A model generated the notes under the pieces. That model was not told the origin of the DNA. It saw only the letters and a program-made list of their open reading frames with translations, and did not search any database. Below are positions 25,016 through 34,490 of a stretch of 64,000 bases of DNA, in pieces. A program made the position numbers and the translations under genes. This stretch comes from Fibrobacter sp. UWEL (lineage in GTDB: Bacteria; Fibrobacterota; Fibrobacteria; Fibrobacterales; Fibrobacteraceae), in the NCBI RefSeq assembly GCF_900142535.1, contig NZ_FRBE01000004.1:62001-126000 (forward strand), written 5' to 3'. Position 1 is the first letter of the stretch, and each line of letters starts with the position of its first letter.

Positions 25016-25512
25016 TTCTTTTCCTTAACAGGTTCTTCTTCTTCCAGGGTGGGAATCACCTTGTTTTCCTGGCAGAGATTTTCTTCACGAATCTTGAAGG
25101 AGAAGTCCACCAGGTTGTTTTCGAACATCTTCTGGTAGGGCTTCTTTTTCTGTACGCCCTCCAGGGCGCAGGTGCAGTAGTTAATGCGCTGGACCAGTTC
25201 CGTCTGGTTACGGGGAGCCTTCTGGCCTGCGAACACGCATTCATGCATGATGGCGTATTCCATGGCGCGGTCGTAACGGTACTTGCACTTGTTGGGAAGG
25301 TCCGGCTGGGCGGCAATCTTTTCGATGGTGCCCAAAGCGGGAATGTCGTTCATCAACTTGCAGGTAACGTAACCTCCGATGAAGAAGAATAAACCACCAG
25401 CAAGTATGATGAGGGCGCGCTTGCCACGTCCAATCTTGTTGAAGCTACGGCCCACGGCCTCGAAGGTTTGGGTCGCGTGGAACTTGACTTCATCTAAATC
25501 GTTATTTGCCAT
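25012..25512 (-). CDS. Single-pass membrane protein of unknown function
   Basis: Start is ATG 25512 (166 residues); the frame extends three codons further to a TTG. The N-terminal ~30 residues are cytoplasmic and charged, then comes one membrane helix (ALIILAGGLFFFIGGYVTCK). An extracytoplasmic region follows with several cysteines (PNKCKYR, IMHECVFAG, INYCTCALEG, EENLCQENK), which may form disulfides. It ends in an acidic/Lys tail. I do not recognise the family. It is in the GH57-hpt-cysE-nth operon. Confidence 0.65.
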   Translation of the reverse strand: MANNDLDEVKFHATQTFEAVGRSFNKIGRGKRALIILAGGLFFFIGGYVTCKLMNDIPALGTIEKIAAQPDLPNKCKYRYDRAMEYAIMHECVFAGQKAPRNQTELVQRINYCTCALEGVQKKKPYQKMFENNLVDFSFKIREENLCQENKVIPTLEEEEPVKEKK

Positions 25513-25536
25513 ATCTTTCAACCAAGCAAATGAGGG

Positions 25537-26061
25537 TTAGACTTCTTCCAAAGTCCAGACTTCGGGTAAGGTTCTGTAGTCTTCGTCAAAATCCAGTCCG
25601 TAGCCCACTACGAATTCGTTTGCAATTTCAAAGCCAACGTAATCGGCGTGGAAATCTACGGAACGGCGTTCTTCCTTGTTCATGAGAACGCAGGTACGAA
25701 TGTCTGTGGCACCAGCTTCCTTCAACATGGAAACCAGGGTGCTCATGGTACGACCTGTATCCAGGATGTCGTCCACGATCAAGACCCGCTTGCCCTTGAG
25801 GTCCAACTTTTCAAGGCCAGTCACTTTCAGCTTGCCGCTAGATTCCATGCCGGAACCATAGCTGGAAGCCTTGATGAAGGCGATGCGATGCTTGAAGTTT
25901 GCCATGGCACGGCACAAGTCCGTGGTAAACATGAAGGCGCCAGTGAGGGCGGACAGGATTACGTCAAACTCAAAAGTGGAGTTGATTTCCGTAGCCAGAT
26001 CCTTGACGCGAGTCTGGATCTGCTTTGCGGAAATCATGGGCTTTGCGGACATCTTGTACAT
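25537..26061 (-). CDS. hpt: Hypoxanthine phosphoribosyltransferase
   Basis: A 174-residue protein. The PRPP-binding motif VLIVDDILDTGRTM is intact. The flexible-loop region is FIKASSYGSGMESSGKLKV, and base-binding residues fall in VDFHADYVGFEIANEFVVGY and GLDFDEDYRTLPEV. It salvages hypoxanthine (and often guanine) to the nucleotide. The ATG at 26061 directly follows the stop of the GH57 gene; an internal ATG at 26052 is an alternative start. Confidence 0.94.
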   Translation of the reverse strand: MYKMSAKPMISAKQIQTRVKDLATEINSTFEFDVILSALTGAFMFTTDLCRAMANFKHRIAFIKASSYGSGMESSGKLKVTGLEKLDLKGKRVLIVDDILDTGRTMSTLVSMLKEAGATDIRTCVLMNKEERRSVDFHADYVGFEIANEFVVGYGLDFDEDYRTLPEVWTLEEV

Positions 26062-28494
26062 TTAGACCTCGTAGTTGAGCCAGCTGAACATGGGCTTCAG
26101 TGCGGCAAGCTTGCCATCCGGATTCTTCTTGTATTCCTTGAAGAAGGGGAATACCTTGTTTTCCAGACTTGTCTTGTCGATGCCCAGGTGGAGCCAGTCT
26201 GCGACGGTAATGAGACCGGTAATATGGTTCACGGACTTCTTGTCCAGCTTGTTGGAAACGGAGTCAATCAGTTCTACAAGCTTTGCGTAGAACATACGGC
26301 CCGTGCCGCCGAAGGAGAAGTGAGTGTTCAGTGCGCTTGCTTCGTCCACCAGGTCCTTGATTTCGTCGAAGACCTTCTTGTTGTCTTCTTCCATATAGGA
26401 CAGGGCCAGATGGTGTATCTTGGAGTTGATTTCCAGAGACAAAATCTTACGCATGGTATCCGGCAGGGTATGGTCGGGGTCGGCCAGACTGTCGATGGAC
26501 AGACCATGGGACAGAGCGAAACTACTGTAGGATTCGGTCAGACCAGTGAGATACTTGCGGGTGGAAATCTGGTTGATACGCTTCAGGGAATCGCTCATGA
26601 GGTTACGCATACGAACCACGTAGGAAGTGGGGTACAGTTCCTGCAGCTCGTTGGTGCTCATGTTGGGATCGTCGGCGAACTTCAGACCGTTCTGTTCGTT
26701 TTCGCCATCGGCGACGACTAGATTGATACGACCCAGCTGGTCGGTAATAGCAAGTACGGTAGAAACACGGGAGTCGCCCACCAGCTTGTCGTTGAACTCG
26801 GCGCGGACCAGAGTCTGGCGGCGGCGGGAAGCGATCTTGGTTGCGGTAATGCGAGCGTCCTTGTTGTCGTAACCGTCTTCCAGACCCAGGTGGAAGATGG
26901 CTGCACGTTCTGCCATTTCCTTTACGACCACAGGAACCTGTTCCTCGGCGTAGCGGGTAAAGACTTCGGCGCCGTTCCACTTGTGTTCGTTACTGGTAGC
27001 ACGAGCAAGAATGCTGATGAATTCGTTACGGATGTGGTGACCGTAGGGCAGGAAGCGTTCCAGCAGTTCCATGGCACGCAGGGCATAACGCATGTTCTGC
27101 ACCGGTTCCAGACCTTCAATATCGTTGAAGAACCAGCCGCAGCTAGTGAAACTAAACAGGCAGAACTTCTGGATTTCCAACAGACGGATCGCGCGGGCGC
27201 GCTGAGCTTCGTCAGAAGGATTCTTGATGGTGGCCTTCAGGAAGGCGTCCACGCGGGACTTGTCTTCGGGAGCTACCAGGGTCTGAACATAGTTGTTACG
27301 TGCATCCCAGGGGTTCACATCGGAAATCTTTTCGAACTCACGGACGAATACGTCATCAGCAAGTTCCTTCAGGTGGTTAAAGGCATCGCGGAGAGGTCCA
27401 CGCCACTTCTGGTTCCAATCGGGGCCGCCGCCAGTGCAGCAACCGCAATCGCGATACCAGCGGCCAACGCCATGAGCACAGCTCCAGGCGCAACCTTCGC
27501 CGTAGAAGTTCTTCAGGAGAACTTCATTTTCGGGCGGGAACTTTTCCAGGAACCAACCGTAGTTCACCGGTTCCATGTTGTTTTCCGGTGCGTAGTGGTT
27601 GTACAGCCAGGCGGCGCACATGTCGCCAAAGGGCTCATGGTGACCGTAGGATTCACCGTCGGTACCAATGCTTACCAGCTGGGGTTCTTCACGGTTTTCG
27701 TCCCAGGCGCTCTTGATCTTGTTGCCGAAGGTGCCTGCGTCACGGAGCAGGTGTTCAAAGCCAACGGCAGAAGAAAGCCAGGGGTTGTAGAAGAATACGT
27801 CCAGATAGCCATCGCATACCAGGTTGCCTTCCTTATCGCGGGGGTAGATGCGGTAGGGACGAGTGGTGTCAATATCGGTATTGCTGCAACCGGTCCATTC
27901 GCCTTCCTTGGGGGTTCCATCTGCTGCCAAAGCGCGGAAGGAATCTGCCTGAGTGGGGGAGAGAATGGTGAACTTGATGCCTGCCTTAATGAGGGCAACT
28001 ACCGTTTCGAAATTGATGGCAGTTTCGGCAAGCCACATGGCTTCGGGCATACGACCGAAATGGAATTTAAAGTCCTGAATGCCCCATTCAATCTGAGTCT
28101 TCTTGTCCTGTTCGGAAGCAAGAGGCATAATGATGTGGTTGTACACCTGGGCGATGGCGTTGCCGTGGCCGAGGCGTTCAATGCTACGCTTGTCGGCTTC
28201 CTGAATACGCTTGTAGGTATCGGGAGTGTTGGTACGGATCCAGCCCATGAGAGTGGGACCCATGTTGAAACTCATGAAATCGTAGTTGTTGACGATATCT
28301 ACGATGCGGCCGTTGGGGGAAAGAATACGGCTTGCGGAGTTAGGGCTATAGCACTGGCTTGCAATGCGGTCGTTCCAGTCGTGGAACGGACGGGCGCTGG
28401 GCTGGTTTTCAATGACACCGGTCCAGGGGTTTTCACGAGGCGGCTGATAGAAGTGGCCGTGAATTGTAAAATACAGAGGATGTTTTTTAGTCAT
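26062..28494 (-). CDS. GH57-family glycosidase with DUF3536 domain
   Basis: An 810-residue cytoplasmic protein without a signal peptide. The GH57 N-terminus has FTIHGHFYQPPRENPWTGVI, MPEAMWLAETAINFETV and SIGTDGESYGHHEPFGDM (motifs 1, 3 and 4 of the family). The DUF3536 part contains GCAWSCAHGVGRWYRDCGCC and a long helical C-terminus. GH57 enzymes act on alpha-glucans such as glycogen, but members with DUF3536 have no firmly assigned activity. It is first in the operon with hpt, a small membrane protein, cysE and nth. TATCTTTC lies upstream on the same strand. Confidence 0.85.
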   Translation of the reverse strand: MTKKHPLYFTIHGHFYQPPRENPWTGVIENQPSARPFHDWNDRIASQCYSPNSASRILSPNGRIVDIVNNYDFMSFNMGPTLMGWIRTNTPDTYKRIQEADKRSIERLGHGNAIAQVYNHIIMPLASEQDKKTQIEWGIQDFKFHFGRMPEAMWLAETAINFETVVALIKAGIKFTILSPTQADSFRALAADGTPKEGEWTGCSNTDIDTTRPYRIYPRDKEGNLVCDGYLDVFFYNPWLSSAVGFEHLLRDAGTFGNKIKSAWDENREEPQLVSIGTDGESYGHHEPFGDMCAAWLYNHYAPENNMEPVNYGWFLEKFPPENEVLLKNFYGEGCAWSCAHGVGRWYRDCGCCTGGGPDWNQKWRGPLRDAFNHLKELADDVFVREFEKISDVNPWDARNNYVQTLVAPEDKSRVDAFLKATIKNPSDEAQRARAIRLLEIQKFCLFSFTSCGWFFNDIEGLEPVQNMRYALRAMELLERFLPYGHHIRNEFISILARATSNEHKWNGAEVFTRYAEEQVPVVVKEMAERAAIFHLGLEDGYDNKDARITATKIASRRRQTLVRAEFNDKLVGDSRVSTVLAITDQLGRINLVVADGENEQNGLKFADDPNMSTNELQELYPTSYVVRMRNLMSDSLKRINQISTRKYLTGLTESYSSFALSHGLSIDSLADPDHTLPDTMRKILSLEINSKIHHLALSYMEEDNKKVFDEIKDLVDEASALNTHFSFGGTGRMFYAKLVELIDSVSNKLDKKSVNHITGLITVADWLHLGIDKTSLENKVFPFFKEYKKNPDGKLAALKPMFSWLNYEV

Positions 28495-28532
28495 AACTAC
28501 ACCAAATGTTTTTTTGAAAGATAGAAAATGAC

Positions 28533-28559
28533 GAAAAAAGCGCGGGTTTGAACCCGCGC
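28533..28559 (-). terminator. Terminator downstream of GH26 gene 28611-30509
   Basis: GCGCGGGT (28540-28547), loop TTGA, ACCCGCGC (28552-28559). Read on the minus strand, a T run follows. Confidence 0.85.
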
Positions 28560-28610
28560 CAATGTAAACAAAAACCTTACGTTTTAGGGAACTTAAAGCT
28601 CCATGGAAGG

Positions 28611-30509
28611 CTATTTCAGCTTGATGACTCTTGCCGTGCTGCCTGCGTCAAAGGAGGCCCTGACCACATAGCTTCCGGAAGCGAATGCCTGAAGGTCAAA
28701 ACGGTAATTTCCGGCGGTCAAATTGCCTTGGGCAAGGCTTGCGATTTGATGTCCGTTCATGTCGAACAGGGCGATAGAACCGCGGCCAGCCTGGGGAATA
28801 TTCAGGGAAAGGCTCTTGCCACTTGCCGTGATTGTTACGTTGTTTGCAATTCCTGCGAATCTCTGCTTGAGGGTTTCGCCCGGGGCTACCACAGAACCTT
28901 CGGTGGAGGGGTCTGCCTTTACGTTGTCCCAGCCAGGCATATTGTCCAAAGCGATAATGCGTTCGTCGTCCAGGTTGCGCTTCCACATATCGTTTGTGGT
29001 CTTGTCCAAGAAGTTTCCGTTCCAGGTCTGGCTCCAAGTCATCCAGTAGCTCCAATAGGACTTGTCTTCGGCAACGCTGTCGATGTCGGGAATGGCGCCG
29101 TTTTCGCTGAGGGCGATCATCTTGTCGGAACCCACTTCGCTAATGATCTTGTTCCAGTAATTGCTTGCAGAATTGTGGTCGTTCAGCGGGTCGTAAATGT
29201 CCACTGCTACGATATCCACATATTCGGCTCCCGGATACCAGGCACCATTGAGGGCGGAATAGTCATAGCCGAACTTAGGATCCGTATTGATGTTCCAGAC
29301 CCAAATCAGGTTCTTGTTACCGTTGACGTTTACCATGCGGTTAAACATCAAACGCCACAGCTGAACGTAACATTCCGGCTCCGCAACGCCCCACCAGAAC
29401 CAGCCACCGCTTGCTTCGTGAAGGGGGCGCCAAAGTACGGCAACGCCCTGTTCTTCCAGGCCCTTCAAGTGTGCGGAAATCTTATCGATGTCGCTTACGA
29501 TATCCTTGTATTCCTTGGAGGTTTCATCGATTTCCAGGCACTTGTCATCCTTGAAGGCCTTGGTGTAGTTGAAACAGGAATTGTTGGCGGAACTGCCTTC
29601 CACGCCTTCGGTACAGCCGGCGTTCTTGAAGCCGTTTTCCTTGGTGTAGAATACGGTATCCTGACCCACCTTCCAGTGCCATGTAAAGGTAGGAATGCCG
29701 CCCATATCCCAAAGTTCCTTGGCCATGAGGACGTGGTTGTCGGTATATCCGCGGAACCAGCCTTCATCGCTGTGGCCGCCTGCGGCAAACAGGAAGTCAA
29801 AGCCGCCAACTGCGGGATAGTGGCCGGAACGCTTGTAGAATTCTGCAATGTCCGTCTGGCCCTTCCATTTGTCTTCGCCATTCAGGAACTTGCAGGAGTC
29901 TGCAGGAGTACATTCTTCGGCGGAAAGCAACTTCATGTTGCCGTAATCGTAGTTGAAATTCTGGTCGCTGATCATCATGCCGCTGATGGTCTTCTTCATG
30001 AAATTATCACGAAGGAAAGTCTTTACCTTCATGGCGCTGACGGTCGCATTGGGTGTGACGGGCAGGGCGCTGATCTTGAATTCCGGATCCGGATGACGAC
30101 CTACGGAAATGTAGTCCACGCCGATGGCCCCGTTGCCCACGGTGATGGTGTTGGTGCCCGTCTTCATCTTGGCGGAAGCGGTTACCACATAGGCGGAATC
30201 GCAGTTGCGGGGCGTTGTCAGCAGGGAGCCCACTTCCACGTCGTTCACCAGAATTTTGGAAGTAGTCCAGTCGTATTGCTTGATCAAAACCTGAGTTTCA
30301 ATATCGTAAATGGCGGTTTCGTCCACGGTAACCGTAAAGGTCATGGCGGCGCCCACCTTCACATACTTTCCGGCGGAGTATCCTTCGGCGGCCTGGATGC
30401 TTGCTGCGTCCACACCGGCCTGGTCTTCTGCTTCGTACTTAGTTGCTTCTGCGGCGGATGCTGCAGCGGCAATGCCCATCAGGGCGGCTAATGTTATTTT
30501 CAATCCCAT
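28611..30509 (-). CDS. GH26 beta-mannanase with N-terminal CBM35-like module and sorting tail
   Basis: A 632-residue secreted enzyme. The signal is MGLKITLAALMGIAAAASA. A CBM35-like module covers about 24-137 (KYEAEDQAGVDAASIQAAEG ... IGVDYISVGRH). The GH26 catalytic domain covers about 155-545, with acid/base Glu365 in RPLHEASGGWFWWG and nucleophile Glu469 in ALSENGAIPD. The C-terminal ~65 residues (IALFDMNGHQIASLAQG ... SGSYVVRASF ... RVIKLK) match the type IX-like sorting domain used by Fibrobacter. GH26 enzymes cut beta-1,4-mannan. It is 36 bp downstream of a damaged paralogue. Confidence 0.92.
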   Translation of the reverse strand: MGLKITLAALMGIAAAASAAEATKYEAEDQAGVDAASIQAAEGYSAGKYVKVGAAMTFTVTVDETAIYDIETQVLIKQYDWTTSKILVNDVEVGSLLTTPRNCDSAYVVTASAKMKTGTNTITVGNGAIGVDYISVGRHPDPEFKISALPVTPNATVSAMKVKTFLRDNFMKKTISGMMISDQNFNYDYGNMKLLSAEECTPADSCKFLNGEDKWKGQTDIAEFYKRSGHYPAVGGFDFLFAAGGHSDEGWFRGYTDNHVLMAKELWDMGGIPTFTWHWKVGQDTVFYTKENGFKNAGCTEGVEGSSANNSCFNYTKAFKDDKCLEIDETSKEYKDIVSDIDKISAHLKGLEEQGVAVLWRPLHEASGGWFWWGVAEPECYVQLWRLMFNRMVNVNGNKNLIWVWNINTDPKFGYDYSALNGAWYPGAEYVDIVAVDIYDPLNDHNSASNYWNKIISEVGSDKMIALSENGAIPDIDSVAEDKSYWSYWMTWSQTWNGNFLDKTTNDMWKRNLDDERIIALDNMPGWDNVKADPSTEGSVVAPGETLKQRFAGIANNVTITASGKSLSLNIPQAGRGSIALFDMNGHQIASLAQGNLTAGNYRFDLQAFASGSYVVRASFDAGSTARVIKLK

Positions 30510-30544
30510 AAACAACCTTTGTTTTATACCAAAAAATTTTTGCG

Positions 30545-32221
30545 TTATTTCACGATGAACATTCTATTCTGCATAGAAGTTCCCTTCTTCACTTGCTTGC
30601 CGTTTAGGTCGAAGACGCTTGTATTCTTCTTGTTCTTCAAAACACTGGCGCCTGAATTCTGCGGAGTGGAAATACGGTCTACAATGATGTTTTCGTCGAT
30701 TTCGTACTTGTCCCAGCCTGGCATGTCTTCCAGAGTGATGATATAATCGTTGTTCATCACGGTCTTCCAGGTTTCCGCCGTGTTGTCGTTAGCCCAGCTT
30801 TCCATGGCGTAGTCACCGTACCAAGGCATGAATCAGCTCCAGTTGGCTCCATCGGCCTTCATTTCGTCGGGGAAGGGAACGGAACCGTTTTCGCTGAGGG
30901 CGATAATTTTCTTGCCACCGTAGATGTTCTTGACGGTTTCAAAACTGCCTACCAAGCTGGAGTGATTTGCTTCGCGGGGGTAGTAGTAATAGTCGCGTCC
31001 CACCACGTCCACGTATTCATCGCCAGGATACCAGTTGATGGCGTCCTTGGCTTCGTCGGTGGTCCAGACCCAGATCAGGTTGTGGACGCCCTTGGTGTTG
31101 ACGAAAAGATCGAACATGAGGCGGTACAGGGCTACGCAGGCTTCTGCACCATCGGTACCCCACCAGAACCACTTGCCTGCTGCTTCGTGGAGCGGGCGCC
31201 ACAGCAGGGCCACGCCCTCCTTTTGCAAGGTCAGGAGGCTGTCGGCAATCATTTCCATATCGCGGACAATGGCCTTGTATTCATCGGATTCCGTCTTCCA
31301 CTTCTTGGTGGTCAGATCGTAGGCCTTGGTAATGCTGAAGGTGGTGAAGGGCGTGTTTCCGCTGGATTCGGTGTAGAAGGCTTCCACTTCCCACATGGGA
31401 TCTTTCCAGTGCCAGTTAAACTGCGGGATGCCGCCTTGATTCCAGACGTACTTTGCCATTTCCAGACTTGCGTGAGTGTAGCCCTGATGCCACATGCCGT
31501 CGGAGCCACTGCCGGTAGCGTGCAAGAAGTCGAAACCCACCAGCACCACGTTCTTGCCGGAGGCTTCCGCAATATACTTCAGTTCCGTCTGGGTTTCGTA
31601 AGTCTGGGGAGTGTACATGCCGTCATTTGCGAAGGGGTTCTGCGTCATGACGCCGCTAATGGTGCGTTTCCCGAAGTTTTTCAGCAAGAAGTTATACAGC
31701 TTCTGTGCGCCTTCGGTAGGCTCGGGGGTAACAGGCGTTCCGCGAATGCTGAAGGGCGTGGCCTCGTATTCCGTCAGTTCAATATAATCCAGGTTGACCC
31801 AGCCCCAGGATTTCACGATGCCGATGGTGTTTTCGCCTTTGGTCAGCTTGATTTTTCCCGCACCCTTGATGGTGGAAAATTCGTCGTTCATGCCGAAGGA
31901 AATCTGACCCGAGGAAACTCCGTTGATGGTCAAATTCTGGATCTTGTCGGTACCACCCGTAGGCAGCATGTAGTTGGCCCACAGGGTGTAATAACCGGTT
32001 TCGGGAACGGTCACCTTAAATTCCAGATTACCTTCCTTCATGGCCACGTAGGCCCCACCGGAAGCGGTTGCACTTTCTGTAACCACTACGCTGTGGTCGT
32101 CCGCTAAAACGGCATCTTCTGCTTCAAGACGAATAGCCGCTGCGTTAGCTACGGTAGCTGCAGTGGCACAAATCAAACCTGCGAGGGAGACTCCTCGACT
32201 AGCGTTATTCAAACATCCCAT
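30545..32221 (-). pseudogene. GH26 mannanase with CBM35, interrupted by an in-frame TGA
   Basis: The start is ATG 32221 after AAGGAG. Residues 1-27 form a signal peptide, about 29-148 a CBM35-like module (IRLEAEDAVLADDHSVVVTE ... WGWVNLDYIELTEY), then the GH26 domain with RPLHEAAGKWFWWG and ALSENGSVPF. The frame stops at 30833-30835 (TGA) after GANWS and resumes unshifted with FMPWYGDYAMESW to 30545. The paralogue at 34491 has GAVWSWNMPWY, so the TGA replaces a Trp codon (TGG). The truncated product keeps both catalytic Glu residues but loses the barrel's last part and the tail (VFDLNGKQV). It may be a nonsense mutation, a sequencing error or a readthrough site. Confidence 0.85.
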
Positions 32222-32321
32222 AAACGCTCCTTTTTTCGCCCTAAATTTATATTCATCCAACCTTTTCTCAAAATGGAATCCTGTTTCATTTGGTAAAAAT
32301 GTTGAATCATTCTCATCATGG

Positions 32322-32347
32322 AAAAGGCCGCAGATTCCTCTGCGGCC
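32322..32347 (-). terminator. Terminator downstream of the GH5 gene
   Basis: GGCCGCAGA (32326-32334), loop TTCC, TCTGCGGCC (32339-32347). On the minus strand it runs into TTTTCC. Confidence 0.85.
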
Positions 32348-32379
32348 CATAAGCTTGAATTTTGAAAATCAGCCGGAAA

Positions 32380-34290
32380 TTAACGGTTGATAATCTGTGT
32401 GGCGGAAATTCCTACGCCCTTCACGCGGACAATGTACTGACCCTTGGAAAGTTCAGACATGTCGAAGGCGTGGGTGCCTGCGTTCAGGATGCCGTGGAAC
32501 AGGGTTGCCACGCGCTTGCCGTTCATGCCGAACACTTCTACGCTTACGTCCCCTGCTGTTGCGGAGGTGAACATGATGCTGTTGCCAACCACGTTCATCT
32601 TGGAGGCTGCGACCGCTCCTGTTGCGCGGATTGCTGCAGGATCTGCAGCGGCGTTACCGCCCATGACGTAGTTTTCGTTATACACGATCTTGATTTCGGG
32701 AATCTGTTCTTCAGTGTTGCCGTAACCGCGGCTAAAGGCGTCATACCTATCTTCGTTGAAGTTGAACAGAACCTTGTCGCCAGCAGCGAAATCGTCATAG
32801 ACGACTGTGCCAGTGTAGCCTGCGGCATAGTTGGCGATCACGACAGACAGAGTCTTGTTGCGGTCAGCCAGATCGGAAATATCGATGGAGCAGGTGACCT
32901 TTTCGCCGGCGGGAACTTCGCAGCTACCATCCGTTTCGGTCCACTTCCAGGAATCGGTCAGCTTGAGAATCAAGTAAAGATCTGCGGGAGCGTCGCCATT
33001 GTTCTTGGCGGTCCAGGTAAAGGTGGTTGCGCCGGAAAGGTCCCAGCCGCCCTTGTTCTGGTATTCGATCTGGGCGTTGTCATCACCGTAGGTCACGGCC
33101 ATCTTGCCGTCGCCACCTTCAGTAGAAATTGCTACGTCTTTAATCTTGATGGAGGCTTCTGCAGTTGCTGCCAGCTTGGTCATGGCATCAAGTGCGGGGT
33201 CGATGGTGTAGCTATAACCGCCGAAATTGCTTTCGGTCTTGTCGCCGATGTACTGCCATGCCAATGCACCTGCGTAGCCGCTTTCGTAAGCGAACTTATA
33301 GGCCTGTTCCGTAGAAACGTCGGTCTTTGCCGCCATGCTGGTGGTGCGTGTGCCGTCAGCCAAGGTCCAGCCGCTGGCCGGGAATTCGCCGATAATCATG
33401 GGCTTGGCGTCGTACTTGTACTTTACCTGCATTTCTGCAGCAGTATTCACGAAGGGAGATACGGCGTCGTTCTGGTAGTAGGGATAGTAATGGGTCTGGA
33501 AGAAGTCCAGAGTACCGTTGGCTTCGCCACCGGCTGCCACCAGGTTGGCGTCATTCCACCATTCCTGATACTGGATATTCACGCTACCGGTAGAAACCAG
33601 CAGTTCCGGGTTGGTAGTATGGATGGCTGCTGCCACCTTGTTGGTAAATTTCTGGAGGGTAGCCTTGTCCAGCTTCTTGGTGGTCCAGCCCACGCTGGTC
33701 ATGCCTTCAGGTTCGTTAAACACTTCCCAAGTCATGAGGGCGTTATGATTGCCTACGCCCTTTACCACGGGAACAAGGACGTTGTTGATGAATGCGGTTG
33801 TACCTTCGTCGGTAAACAAATTCTGGTTGGCGGTAAAGTCCAACTTTTCGCCATCGTAAATGCCCCACTGGTTGGGTTCCATCAGGTTGTGGCTGAACAA
33901 GCACATGGAAACCATAACGCCGTATTCTTCGGCAATGTCCAGAGCCTTCTTCATATTGGCCAAGGTGCTTGCCTTCAGACCCGTAACTAGATGGGTGGTG
34001 GGGTCGATTGCCGGGCTCTGGCTCATGTTATTGAAAAGCCACCAGCGAATGGCGTTACCGCCTGCGGCGCGGGTGCCTTCCACGGCCTTACGCCATGCAT
34101 TTTCGTCCAAGGGGGATTCGCCTACGTCGGAATTGTAGTCGGCCCAGGCCAGGTTGGTGCCGGAGAAGAAAATCTTCTTGCCGTTGTACATCAAGTCGGT
34201 GCCGCTTACTGTCAGGCCCGGCGCTGCAAATACTGCAGTTGCGGAGCCGAAAAGAGTAGCGATAAGGGCTGCTTTGGCGAATTTATTCAT
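32380..34290 (-). CDS. GH5 endo-beta-1,4-mannanase with carbohydrate-binding module and sorting tail
   Basis: A 636-residue protein with a signal peptide (1-22). The GH5 barrel covers about 24-375: FFSGTNLAWADYNSDVG, GGNAIRWWLFNN, TWEVFNEPEG (acid/base Glu193), FFQTHYYPYYQ and PMIIGEFPASGW (nucleophile Glu302). These fit bacterial GH5 mannanases. Residues about 385-530 form a beta-rich binding module (DSWKWTETDGSCEVPAGEKV, AGYTGTVVYDDFAAGD) also seen in the GH26 protein at 34491. The tail has VSVEVFGMNGKRVATLF and SKGQYIVRVKG. SD GGAG. It sits inside the GH26 cluster. Confidence 0.92.
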   Translation of the reverse strand: MNKFAKAALIATLFGSATAVFAAPGLTVSGTDLMYNGKKIFFSGTNLAWADYNSDVGESPLDENAWRKAVEGTRAAGGNAIRWWLFNNMSQSPAIDPTTHLVTGLKASTLANMKKALDIAEEYGVMVSMCLFSHNLMEPNQWGIYDGEKLDFTANQNLFTDEGTTAFINNVLVPVVKGVGNHNALMTWEVFNEPEGMTSVGWTTKKLDKATLQKFTNKVAAAIHTTNPELLVSTGSVNIQYQEWWNDANLVAAGGEANGTLDFFQTHYYPYYQNDAVSPFVNTAAEMQVKYKYDAKPMIIGEFPASGWTLADGTRTTSMAAKTDVSTEQAYKFAYESGYAGALAWQYIGDKTESNFGGYSYTIDPALDAMTKLAATAEASIKIKDVAISTEGGDGKMAVTYGDDNAQIEYQNKGGWDLSGATTFTWTAKNNGDAPADLYLILKLTDSWKWTETDGSCEVPAGEKVTCSIDISDLADRNKTLSVVIANYAAGYTGTVVYDDFAAGDKVLFNFNEDRYDAFSRGYGNTEEQIPEIKIVYNENYVMGGNAAADPAAIRATGAVAASKMNVVGNSIMFTSATAGDVSVEVFGMNGKRVATLFHGILNAGTHAFDMSELSKGQYIVRVKGVGISATQIINR

Positions 34291-34431
34291 AGAACATCTC
34301 CATATTTTTTTACAGCGTTAAATCTATACAAAAGAATGGAGAAAGGGCGTAAAGAAAGGTTATCGTAAACTTTATTGTGAATTTAATCAACTGGATCCAG
34401 GCGCTAGTAACGGAAAAACGCGAAAAAATGC

Positions 34432-34462
34432 AAAAAAAACGCCGCGGATGAACTCCGCGGCG
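34432..34462 (-). terminator. Terminator downstream of GH26 gene 34491-36425
   Basis: CGCCGCGGA (34440-34448), loop TGAAC, TCCGCGGCG (34454-34462). On the minus strand eight T residues follow. Very strong. Confidence 0.92.
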
Positions 34463-34490
34463 CACACATCCCAAACACGAGATTCTGTAA

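Noticed and set aside
28548-30491. 647-codon open frame antisense to a GH26 gene
   Set aside because: It has no ribosome site or recognisable domains. The minus strand encodes a complete secreted GH26 enzyme.
30545-30829. Separate small gene after the interrupted GH26
   Set aside because: It continues the same frame and aligns with the C-terminus of the paralogues, so it is part of the interrupted gene.
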